5,662 nucleotides of DNA. It comes from Chloroflexota bacterium (GTDB lineage: Bacteria; Chloroflexota; Anaerolineae; Aggregatilineales; Phototrophicaceae). Position 1 is the first letter of the stretch; every line of letters starts with the position of its first letter. Below, piece after piece: positions 1-5,604 of the stretch. Position numbers and translations under genes: made by a program. The stretch spans positions 1 to 5,662 of the forward strand of contig JAADYY010000390.1 in the NCBI GenBank assembly GCA_010092805.1, given 5' to 3'. The notes under the pieces are model-generated. The model was given only the letters and a program-made list of their open reading frames with translations. It was not told the origin of the DNA and searched no databases.

Positions 1-376
1 CGTCGAGCGCCAGCGCATTGTTCAGCAAATATTCAAAGCGAATGTGACGATTGCATTCCATGCACGGGTTCGGCGTCACCCCCTGCCGGTGCTGATCGAT
101 GAAGTACTGCACCACCGTTTTGCGGAAGACCGCCTTCGTATCCAGCACATAAAACGGAATGCCCAGCTTATCGGCGATGCGGCGCGCGTCGTTCATCTGC
201 TCCGGCGTGCAGCAGCGATTGCTCGTGCAACCGTCAGCCGACTCTTCGGCCCACAGCCGCATCATCATCCCAATGACTTCATACCCGCGCTCGACCAGCA
301 GCGCCGCCGCCACCGAGCTATCGACGCCGCCGCTCATAGCCACAACGACGCGCTTCGTGCTGTTTTCGTTTCCCAT
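1..376 (-). CDS. mnmA: tRNA-specific 2-thiouridylase MnmA (5' part; runs off the window)
   Basis: MnmA is a cytoplasmic enzyme that adenylates U34 of tRNA-Lys, tRNA-Glu and tRNA-Gln and replaces its 2-oxygen with sulfur. The first 125 residues are visible. The ATP PP-loop SGGVDSS lies at residues 15-21. A stretch LGIPFYVLD follows near 71-79, and TPNPCMECNRHIRF lies at 101-114. Cys108 matches the first catalytic cysteine (E. coli Cys102); the second would lie beyond the left edge. Extra cysteines C50, C55 and C56 sit in the insert after the LW at residues 41-42. The ATG at 376 is preceded by AGAGGTG (379-385), a good ribosome site. The gene follows the cysteine desulfurase after 42 bases with no terminator, so the two probably share a transcript and a sulfur relay. 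Truncation is by the window edge, not a mutation. Identification is secure. Confidence 0.97.
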   Translation of the reverse strand, partial: MGNENSTKRVVVAMSGGVDSSVAAALLVERGYEVIGMMMRLWAEESADGCTSNRCCTPEQMNDARRIADKLGIPFYVLDTKAVFRKTVVQYFIDQHRQGVTPNPCMECNRHIRFEYLLNNALALD

Positions 377-378
377 TA

Positions 379-385
379 CACCTCT
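379..385 (-). promoter_or_regulatory. Ribosome binding site of mnmA
   Basis: On the minus strand the sequence reads AGAGGTG, with its GAGG core four bases before the ATG at 376. It supports that start and gives mnmA its own translation initiation within the desulfurase-mnmA operon. Confidence 0.7.
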
Positions 386-418
386 TACGCTACCACTAAA
401 CCATTTGTGTTTCGGCCA

Positions 419-1591
419 TCACATCATCGCGCGCAGCCGCCGCAGCTTCTCGACGGTCTCCGCCAGCGTCTCAACCGTGTAGTCGATGTCTGCTTCCGTC
501 GTCATGCGTCCAACAGTCAGGCGCAGGCTGCCAATCGCCAGTTCCGGCGGGAAGCCCAACGCCAACAACACACTCGACGGCTCCGGATTGCCCGTCTTGC
601 ACGCCGACGCGCTGCTCGCCGCCACGCCTTTGAGATCGAGGTGCATCAAGAGCATGGTGCCCTCCACCTCCTCAAACACAAAGCTGGCATGGGCGGGCAG
701 CCGCTGTTCCGGGTGACCCGTCAGGTGCGCGCCGGAGACTTTGCTCAGCACACCGTCGATCAGTCGGTCGCGCATCGTCTGATAATGCGCTGTGCGCGTC
801 TCCAATTCGTCGTAGGCCAATTCTAGCGCCTTCGCCATCCCCACGATCCCCGGCGTGTTGTGCGTGCCGCCGCGCCGACCGTCTTCGTGGCTGCCGCCGC
901 TCTGGCTCGGCGTCAGGTCGATGCCCTCACGGACGAACAGCGCCCCGACCCCTTTCGGGCCGTAGAATTTGTGTGCCGAGACGCTGAGCATATCGATGCC
1001 GAGCGCCTGCACATCCAGCATCAATTGCCCAGCAGCCTGCACCGCGTCAGTGTGAAAAAGCGCGTTGTGCTCGTGTGCCAGCGCCGCCAACTGCGGAATC
1101 GGCTCGATGGTGCCGACTTCATTGTTCGCATACATGATGCTGGCAAAGACGGTTTCATTTCGGCAAGCTGCTGCGAATTCTTCGACATCGACCATGCCTG
1201 CTCGACTCACCGGGAGCACCGTCCGTTCGAAGCCCATCACGTCGGCAAGCTGGTCAATTGTATTGCCGATGGCACTGTGCTCAATCGGCGTCGTGATCAA
1301 GTGATGCCCCAGCCCAAGCTGACGGGCTGTCCAGGCCGCGCCGCGCACCGCCAGATTATCGCTTTCGGTGCCGCCGCTGGTGAAGACGATCTCGGTGGGG
1401 TTGCAGTTGAAGATCCGCGCTATGGTCTCGCGTGCATCGTCAATCGCCTGCTCCGCTTTGCGCCCCACACTGTGCGCCGACGAGCCATTGCCGTAAACCT
1501 CGCTGAAGTACGGGAGCATCGCCTCGACCACACGCGGATCAGTTGGGGTCGTCGCTGAATGATCGAGATAGACTGTGCGTTGCGCAACCAT
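419..1591 (-). CDS. iscS: Cysteine desulfurase, group I (IscS/NifS/YrvO type)
   Basis: A PLP enzyme that converts cysteine to alanine and holds the sulfur as a persulfide for Fe-S clusters or tRNA thiolation. The product is 390 residues, normal for the family. Numbered from the ATG at 1591, it has YLDHSATTP at 8-16, SGGTESDN near 72-79, the PLP-stacking His105 (IEHSAI), HTDAVQ at 180-185, the PLP lysine Lys208 in SAHKFYGPKG, and the sulfur-accepting Cys331 in SSASACKTG. The spacing matches E. coli IscS (His104, Lys206, Cys328). The ATG at 1591 is preferred over an in-frame GTG at 1606 because the ribosome site AAAGGA lies just inside that longer version. Being first in an operon with mnmA, and with no iscU, iscA or iscR seen nearby, suggests a dedicated sulfur donor to MnmA like Bacillus YrvO; a wider role cannot be excluded. 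Family assignment is firm; the specific partner is inferred. Confidence 0.96.
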   Translation of the reverse strand: MVAQRTVYLDHSATTPTDPRVVEAMLPYFSEVYGNGSSAHSVGRKAEQAIDDARETIARIFNCNPTEIVFTSGGTESDNLAVRGAAWTARQLGLGHHLITTPIEHSAIGNTIDQLADVMGFERTVLPVSRAGMVDVEEFAAACRNETVFASIMYANNEVGTIEPIPQLAALAHEHNALFHTDAVQAAGQLMLDVQALGIDMLSVSAHKFYGPKGVGALFVREGIDLTPSQSGGSHEDGRRGGTHNTPGIVGMAKALELAYDELETRTAHYQTMRDRLIDGVLSKVSGAHLTGHPEQRLPAHASFVFEEVEGTMLLMHLDLKGVAASSASACKTGNPEPSSVLLALGFPPELAIGSLRLTVGRMTTEADIDYTVETLAETVEKLRRLRAMM

Positions 1592-1597
1592 CGGAGA

Positions 1598-1603
1598 TCC
1601 TTT
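1598..1603 (-). promoter_or_regulatory. Ribosome binding site that fixes the desulfurase start
   Basis: AAAGGA on the minus strand, six bases before the ATG at 1591. It lies within the longer version beginning at the GTG at 1606, which therefore looks unused. Confidence 0.75.
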
Positions 1604-1641
1604 CACACCAAAATCATAATTTCATCGGCGGGATTATCATT

Positions 1642-1670
1642 ATTTTAACCGAACACATCCACCGTGTCAT
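1642..1670 (-). promoter_or_regulatory. Predicted sigma-70-type promoter of the iscS-mnmA operon
   Basis: On the minus strand ATGACA (1670-1665) is followed after exactly 17 bases by TAAAAT (1647-1642). Each hexamer matches the consensus at five of six positions. Transcription would begin near 1635, giving a leader of about 44 bases before the desulfurase ATG. It is predicted from sequence only; no repressor site such as an IscR box was recognised. Confidence 0.6.
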
Positions 1671-1709
1671 GAGAGACTTTTAGCAGCGGCAGACATCAAT
1701 GGCTGAAAT

Positions 1710-1738
1710 GTGCAATCTTGTGCAGAGATATGTATCAT
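1710..1738 (+). promoter_or_regulatory. Candidate upstream promoter for eno-pyk
   Basis: GTGCAA (1710-1715) and TATCAT (1733-1738) are 17 bases apart. The -35 match is weak and the -10 match fair. It is an alternative or additional start to the candidate at 1747-1777, which is closer to enolase. Sequence alone cannot decide between them. Confidence 0.3.
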
Positions 1739-1746
1739 AGGGCGCG

Positions 1747-1777
1747 TTGCAAGTGTGCAAGTGCGCGAATGTACAAT
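1747..1777 (+). promoter_or_regulatory. Candidate proximal promoter for eno-pyk
   Basis: TTGCAA (1747-1752) and TACAAT (1772-1777, five of six matches to TATAAT) are separated by 19 bases, slightly longer than ideal. Transcription would start near 1784, leaving a leader of roughly 73 bases. The spacer and -35 overlap a tandem 8-base repeat at 1748-1763, so a bound regulator there would interfere with or adjust this promoter. Assignment is tentative. Confidence 0.4.
1748..1763 (+). repeat. Two tandem copies of TGCAAGTG
   Basis: TGCAAGTG occurs twice head to tail (1748-1755 and 1756-1763), followed by the related CGCGAATG. The repeat covers the -35 and spacer of the candidate eno promoter, a natural place for an operator. 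Regulator unknown. Confidence 0.5.
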
Positions 1778-1792
1778 CTAATCTGCTGATTT

Positions 1793-1817
1793 CCGCTCAC
1801 AACATTGGCGCGAGCGG
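1793..1817 (+). promoter_or_regulatory. Small hairpin in the predicted eno leader
   Basis: CCGCTC (1793-1798) pairs perfectly with GAGCGG (1812-1817) across a 13-base loop. It lies about 40 bases before the enolase start. It has no following T-run and does not cover the ribosome site, so it is not an evident attenuator or riboswitch; it could affect leader stability. Confidence 0.3.
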
Positions 1818-1844
1818 TTTAGTTTAGCCTGTTTGTGCATGACC

Positions 1845-1850
1845 AGGGAG
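1845..1850 (+). promoter_or_regulatory. Ribosome binding site that fixes the enolase start
   Basis: AGGGAG lies six bases before the ATG at 1857. Upstream in-frame TTG (1833) and ATG (1839) codons would place this site inside the gene and add residues that the enolase family lacks, so they are rejected. Confidence 0.8.
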
Positions 1851-1856
1851 AAACGA

Positions 1857-3149
1857 ATGTCCGTCATCGAGACGATTCACGCGCGCGAAGTGCTCGACTC
1901 GCGCGGCAACCCGACGGTGGAGGTTGATGTCACTCTGAACGATGGTTCCTTCGGGCGCGCCATCGTCCCCAGCGGCGCTTCAACCGGCGAACACGAAGCC
2001 CTCGAACTCCGCGACGGCGACAAAAGTCGCTTCGGCGGTAAAGGCGTCACCAAAGCGGTTGATGCCGTGAACGGCCCTATTGCCGAGGCTTTGAGCGGCG
2101 TCTACGCGCTCAATCAGGTCGAAATTGACACACAAATGATCGCGCTGGACGGCACGCCGACCAAAAGCAAGCTGGGCGCGAACGCCATTCTCGGCGTCTC
2201 GATGGCGGTGGCCCGCGCCGCCGCCGACTACGCTGATCTGCCGCTGTACGCCTATCTCGGCGGTATTCACGGGCACGTACTGCCCGTCCCGATGATGAAC
2301 ATCATGAACGGCGGGAAGCACGCCGCCAACAGCACAGACTTCCAGGAATTCATGATCATGCCAGTGGGCGCAGGGTCGTTCCGCGAGGCGCTGCAATGGG
2401 GGGCTGATATCTATCAGACACTCAAAAACGTGCTGCATAAAGGCGGCCACAGCACCAACGTCGGCGATGAAGGCGGCTTCGCGCCCAGCCTCGGCTCGAA
2501 TCAGGCGGCGCTCGATGTGATCATCGAGGCGATCCAGCAAGCCGGGTACACCCCCGGCGAGCAGGTGCGCATCGCGCTTGACCCGGCCACCTCCGAAATT
2601 TACGCCGATGGCAAATACAACCTCGAAATCGAGGGCCGGGTGCTCAGTGGCGAGGAGATGGTCGAATTCTGGGCGGATTGGTGCTCGCGCTACCCGATCA
2701 TCAGCCTGGAAGATGGCCTCGATGAAAACGACTGGGCCAACTGGTCGAAGCTGGTCGCGGCAATCGGCGACCGCGTGCAGATCGTGGGTGATGACCTGCT
2801 GGTGACGAATGTCGAGCGTGTGCAGCGCGCCATCCGCGAGAAGGCGGCCAATTCACTGCTGTTCAAGGTCAACCAGATCGGCTCATTGACGGAAGCTTTG
2901 GCTGCCGCGCAGCTCAGCCAACGGCATGGGTGGACGGTGGTCACCAGCCACCGCAGCGGCGAAACCGAAGACACCACCATCGCGGATCTTGCCGTAGCGA
3001 TGAACGCGGGCCAGATCAAGACCGGCGCGCCCGCCCGCACCGACCGCGTCGCCAAGTATAATCAACTGCTGCGCATCGAAGAAGAACTCGGGAGCGCCGC
3101 CCAATACGCGGGCATCCGGGCGTTCACCAACCTGAACTTGGATCTCTAA
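1857..3149 (+). CDS. eno: Enolase (phosphopyruvate hydratase)
   Basis: Converts 2-phosphoglycerate to phosphoenolpyruvate in cytoplasmic glycolysis, and the reverse in gluconeogenesis; Mg2+ dependent. The product is 430 residues, typical of bacterial enolases. The N-terminal domain opens MSVIETIHAREVLDSRGNPT, and the substrate loop PSGAST lies near 38-43. The barrel domain has QEFM with Glu164, the general-acid region GDEGGFAP with Glu205, metal ligands Asp242, Glu285 (SLEDG) and Asp312 (GDDLLVTN), the catalytic base Lys337 in LLFKVNQIGS, the signature SHRSGETEDT from about 364, and Lys388 in IKTGAP. All catalytic residues are present. The start is set by AGGGAG upstream. It is the first gene of a pair with pyruvate kinase, which uses its product. 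The neighbouring desulfurase operon is divergent. Identification is essentially certain. Confidence 0.99.
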   Translation: MSVIETIHAREVLDSRGNPTVEVDVTLNDGSFGRAIVPSGASTGEHEALELRDGDKSRFGGKGVTKAVDAVNGPIAEALSGVYALNQVEIDTQMIALDGTPTKSKLGANAILGVSMAVARAAADYADLPLYAYLGGIHGHVLPVPMMNIMNGGKHAANSTDFQEFMIMPVGAGSFREALQWGADIYQTLKNVLHKGGHSTNVGDEGGFAPSLGSNQAALDVIIEAIQQAGYTPGEQVRIALDPATSEIYADGKYNLEIEGRVLSGEEMVEFWADWCSRYPIISLEDGLDENDWANWSKLVAAIGDRVQIVGDDLLVTNVERVQRAIREKAANSLLFKVNQIGSLTEALAAAQLSQRHGWTVVTSHRSGETEDTTIADLAVAMNAGQIKTGAPARTDRVAKYNQLLRIEEELGSAAQYAGIRAFTNLNLDL

Positions 3150-3179
3150 GTTCTCGTCCGGCCAACGACGCTATCTACG

Positions 3180-3186
3180 AAAGGGA
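3180..3186 (+). promoter_or_regulatory. Ribosome binding site supporting a TTG start for pyk
   Basis: AAAGGGA lies five bases before the TTG at 3192. Reading back in frame to the enolase stop gives no ATG, GTG or other TTG, and the conserved KVVATIGP motif begins at residue 11. The TTG start is therefore well supported. Confidence 0.8.
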
Positions 3187-3191
3187 TCGTC

Positions 3192-4655
3192 TTGATCAAT
3201 CGAATCGAAGGCAAGCGGACAAAAGTGGTCGCCACTATCGGCCCGACCTCACGCGATCCGGAGGTCTTGCGCGATATGATCCGGTCTGGGATGGATGTCG
3301 CGCGGATCAACTTTTCGCACGGCGATCACGAGGCGCACCAGGCCGCTATCGAAACGGTGCGCCGTGTCGCTGCTGAAGAGGGAGCCGTCGTCGCAATCCT
3401 CGCCGACATTCAAGGGCCGAAAATCCGTCTTGGCCGGATCGAACATGAACCAATCCCCCTGGCGGTTGGCGATCACATCACGCTGACATTGGACGACGCC
3501 AATGGGGACAATAACGTTGTGCAACTGCCGCACCCGGAATTCATCCCCGACATCAAAGCGGGGATGCAGATTCTGCTGGATGACGGGGCGATGGAGTTTG
3601 TGGTACGGTCCACCAGCCCCCGCTCGTTGGTTTGTGAAGTCGTGATCGGCGGTGACCTGAAATCACGCAAGGGCGTCAGCGCGCCGAATGCCCGCCTCAC
3701 GCTTTCCGCGATCACCGACAAAGACCGTACGGATGTCGAATTCGCGCTGCACAATCACGTCGAATACCTTGCGATGTCGTTTGTCCGTTCGGTGGAAGAT
3801 GTGCGCGAGATGCGCTGGCTCATCCGGCATCTCGGCGGCGACGCCGCGATTATCTCGAAAATCGAGAAACACGAAGCGCTCGAAACCATCGAAGCGATCA
3901 TCGATGCCAGCGACGGGATCATGTTCGCACGCGGCGATCTCGGCGTGGAGATCCCCGCAGAGGAAGTGCCGTTTCACCAGAAGCGGATCATCCGGCTGTG
4001 CAACGACACCGGAAAGCCCGTCATCACCGCGACACAGATGCTGCTCTCGATGGTCGATAACCCACGCCCAACCCGCGCCGAAGCAAGCGATGTGTACAAC
4101 GCCATCCTCGACGGCACCGACGCAGTCATGCTCAGCAACGAGACAGCGACTGGCGCGTTCCCGGCCCGTGCGGTCGAGACGATGGTCAACATTGCCTCTA
4201 TTGCAGAGCAGAATATTCTGCTGCCGAAACATGCGTCGGGCCGCATGATCGAAACCGGGCCGCTGGAGGGGCGTGAAGCCATCTCCGACGCTATCAGCCA
4301 GGCCACCTGCCAGATTGCCGACACGCTCCACAGCAGAGCGATTGTCACCTCAACGATCTCTGGCTACACAGCGCGCCAAGTGGCAAAAGAACGCCCGAAA
4401 ACGCCGATCATCTGTGTAACACCGAACGAAGTCACGTATCGGCGGATGGCGCTGGTGTGGGGCGTGACCGCGCTGCATGTGCCCACGTTCAATTCAATTG
4501 ACGAGATGATCGCAACGGTCGTCAGTGCGGCGCAGCAAGCCGAATTCGTCGCGCATGGCGACAGCCTCGTGATCATCGCGGGTGTGCCGTTCGGCGTGGG
4601 CGGGCAAACCAACTTCCTGAAAGTCCACATCGTCGGCGAATCTGGCGAAGTTTAA
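3192..4655 (+). CDS. pyk: Pyruvate kinase, predicted K+-independent type
   Basis: Transfers phosphate from PEP to ADP, giving pyruvate and ATP, the last step of glycolysis. The product is 487 residues: TIM-barrel A domain, B-domain insert at about 80-174, and a C-terminal effector domain from about 355, without the extra PEP-utilising domain of Bacillus forms. Visible sites are Arg38, Asn40 and Ser42 (ARINFSHG), catalytic Lys223 and metal ligand Glu225 (SKIEK), Asp249 (ARGDLG) and Thr281 (ATQML). The segment DIQGPKIRL at 72-80 has Gln74, Lys77 and Leu80 where K+-dependent enzymes have Lys, Glu and Thr, marking the K+-independent class. A loop at 386-393 (TSTISGYT) resembles the sugar-phosphate activator site, so allosteric control is plausible. 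Oddities are Leu285, usually Glu or Asp in ATQML(E/D)SM, and SNET for the usual SGET. It starts with TTG, 42 bases after eno, probably in one transcript. Confidence 0.98.
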   Translation: MINRIEGKRTKVVATIGPTSRDPEVLRDMIRSGMDVARINFSHGDHEAHQAAIETVRRVAAEEGAVVAILADIQGPKIRLGRIEHEPIPLAVGDHITLTLDDANGDNNVVQLPHPEFIPDIKAGMQILLDDGAMEFVVRSTSPRSLVCEVVIGGDLKSRKGVSAPNARLTLSAITDKDRTDVEFALHNHVEYLAMSFVRSVEDVREMRWLIRHLGGDAAIISKIEKHEALETIEAIIDASDGIMFARGDLGVEIPAEEVPFHQKRIIRLCNDTGKPVITATQMLLSMVDNPRPTRAEASDVYNAILDGTDAVMLSNETATGAFPARAVETMVNIASIAEQNILLPKHASGRMIETGPLEGREAISDAISQATCQIADTLHSRAIVTSTISGYTARQVAKERPKTPIICVTPNEVTYRRMALVWGVTALHVPTFNSIDEMIATVVSAAQQAEFVAHGDSLVIIAGVPFGVGGQTNFLKVHIVGESGEV

Positions 4656-4665
4656 GCGCAATCCC

Positions 4666-4696
4666 GTGCGGGCGAGGCGGGGTTCCCCGCCCGCAC
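4666..4696. terminator. GC-rich palindrome between convergent genes; possible bidirectional terminator
   Basis: GTGCGGGCG (4666-4674) is a perfect inverted match to CGCCCGCAC (4688-4696), a 9-base-pair stem with a 13-base loop. A second overlapping palindrome, GGCGGGG-TT-CCCCGCC (4676-4691), can form an alternative hairpin with a GTTC loop. It sits 10 bases after the pyk stop and 11 bases beyond the stop of the convergent zinc-ribbon gene. Neither strand has a T-run after it, so it is not a classic intrinsic terminator; it may act as an RNA 3'-end stabiliser or a U-less terminator. Confidence 0.5.
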
Positions 4697-4707
4697 AGTC
4701 AGCGAGT

Positions 4708-5298
4708 TTACACATCGTCGTTATCGACGAATTCCAGCCCATCCGAGCGCCGCGCTTGCCCGGCACCGCCGCGCATATCGTAGCTGGCGCTTGCCACCCA
4801 CTGATCGCTGAGCGACTGCACGTCGGTGTACAGTGCAGCGTTGCGATCACGTGTGTAACTGGTCAATGTGGTCGCGCAGTGCGGGCACAGATCCCACCCC
4901 AATTCGAGGATCCGCCCGCAGGTGGGGCAGGGGCGCTTCAGGCGCGTGTGGCAGTGCGGGCACACCTGCCAATCGTCCTGTACGCGCTGCCGGCAACCGG
5001 GGCACACCGGCTTCTCCTCGATCTCCTGGAGCAGCGCCTCTTCCTCAAGCGAGCGCTCGTAAGCTTCGGAGAGCGTCTCGCGGGGGCGCAGGAACAGATA
5101 AATCAGCAGCCCCGGCACCGTGAGGATTGCCACCATCAACGCCACCGCAATCTGCACCAGATGATCGCGCGAGCGGGCGCGCATGTCCCGGTACGTCCAG
5201 AAGATCATCGCCAACCACACGGCGACCAGCACCAGCCCGCCGTAAATCACCAACCCAGATAACAGCCCATCCGCTTCGCCCAGATTGAACTGAAGCAT
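4708..5298 (-). CDS. Uncharacterised membrane protein with a double zinc ribbon
   Basis: A 196-residue protein of unknown function. After a short acidic N-terminus there are two hydrophobic helices, about residues 13-35 and 47-70, joined by a basic turn (YRDMRARSRDH). An acidic, probably helical stretch follows (LSEAYERSLEEEALLQEIEE, about 76-95). Two CxxC...CxxC zinc ribbons come next: C99, C102, C113, C116 and C124, C127, C138, C141, each with ten residues between pairs, the double-zinc-ribbon pattern. A polar tail ends in NDDV. Topology is unclear: the basic turn argues for a cytoplasmic loop, which would put the ribbons outside, an unusual place. The wording resembles proteins I associate with Chloroflexota, an impression not checked. 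The ATG at 5298 has a weak, distant GGAG ribosome site. The gene is alone, convergent with pyk. It could be a scaffold, assembly or sensing protein; no function is assigned. Confidence 0.85.
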   Translation of the reverse strand: MLQFNLGEADGLLSGLVIYGGLVLVAVWLAMIFWTYRDMRARSRDHLVQIAVALMVAILTVPGLLIYLFLRPRETLSEAYERSLEEEALLQEIEEKPVCPGCRQRVQDDWQVCPHCHTRLKRPCPTCGRILELGWDLCPHCATTLTSYTRDRNAALYTDVQSLSDQWVASASYDMRGGAGQARRSDGLEFVDNDDV

Positions 5299-5338
5299 CC
5301 GCCAGTTTCTCCATTACGATTTTTGCTAGACGGCGTTA

Positions 5339-5367
5339 ACTATAGCAGCGGGCGGAATCCCGCGCAA
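5339..5367 (-). promoter_or_regulatory. Predicted promoter of the zinc-ribbon gene (extended -10)
   Basis: On the minus strand TTGCGC (5367-5362) precedes TATAGT (5344-5339) by exactly 17 bases, and the -10 is extended by TGC (5347-5345). The -35 is weak but the extended -10 compensates. Transcription would start near 5332, about 34 bases before the ATG at 5298. Confidence 0.5.
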
Positions 5368-5373
5368 TTGCGC
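5362..5373. repeat. Perfect 12-base palindrome GCGCAATTGCGC at the -35
   Basis: The palindrome at 5362-5373 is identical on both strands and includes the predicted -35 of the zinc-ribbon promoter. A dimeric regulator bound here could block or recruit polymerase. It may be chance in GC-rich DNA. Confidence 0.4.
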
Positions 5374-5556
5374 CCGGCGTTCGCGCCGCCGTCTCAGGGT
5401 CATCGCATCAAAATCACCCGTGCGGCTTCCGGGCAATCACCCCCGCGTTCCCCCGCTCCAAAAGCCACCGGCGACCGCGCCTGCGGCGCTAGGCGGGGCG
5501 GCGGCACAGCGTCTGGCAAAGTTGCTAGATAAATATATACGCACAAATCGTATTAA

Positions 5557-5604
5557 CCCCTCTCCCCAACATACAAGGGGTGGCGCGCAGCGCCGGGGTG
5601 AGGG
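5557..5604. repeat. Palindromic repeat-like element (CCCCTCTCCCC...GGGGTGAGGG)
   Basis: Bases 5558-5567 (CCCTCTCCCC) pair with 5595-5604 (GGGGTGAGGG) in a 10-base stem with a single T-T mismatch. Inside is a nested hairpin, GGCGC-GCA-GCGCC (5582-5594), and GGGG at 5577-5580 could instead pair with CCCC at 5564-5567. The CCCCTCTCCC/GGGGTGAGGG wording resembles a dispersed intergenic palindrome I recall from several bacterial genomes, including Chloroflexota. Copy number cannot be judged from one window. No transposase is nearby. Confidence 0.5.

Larger units (their letters stand above)
1707..1779 (+). repeat. Direct repeat pair AATGTRCAATCT upstream of eno
   Basis: AATGTGCAATCT at 1707-1718 recurs as AATGTACAATCT at 1768-1779, with 11 of 12 bases identical and start points 61 bases apart, about six helical turns. 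Each copy overlaps an element of a candidate promoter. It may be a paired regulator site or coincidence. Confidence 0.35.

Noticed and set aside
1..376. Truncated mnmA pseudogene
   Set aside because: The frame is open to the window edge with all expected N-terminal motifs, so it is simply cut by the boundary.
44..1558. Long plus-strand open frames (260 and 232 codons) opposite mnmA and iscS
   Set aside because: They are Arg/His/Ala-rich, have no recognisable motif, and lie antisense to two securely identified genes; they are expected in GC-rich coding DNA.
1592..1606. Five-residue N-terminal extension of the desulfurase from a GTG at 1606
   Set aside because: The ribosome site AAAGGA at 1598-1603 lies inside this extension and points to the ATG at 1591.
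1748..1779. Possible CRISPR-like or tandem array before eno
   Set aside because: There are only two 8-base units and one imperfect 12-base pair, with no regular spacers; an operator or chance repeat fits better.
1833..1856. Eight-residue N-terminal extension of enolase from a TTG at 1833
   Set aside because: The AGGGAG ribosome site lies inside it, and the family normally begins at the MSxI-type start seen at 1857.
1980..4331. Long minus-strand open frames (186 and 222 codons) opposite eno and pyk, and a 186-codon plus-strand frame within pyk
   Set aside because: No motifs or credible ribosome sites, low-complexity composition, and full overlap with genes whose catalytic residues are all visible.
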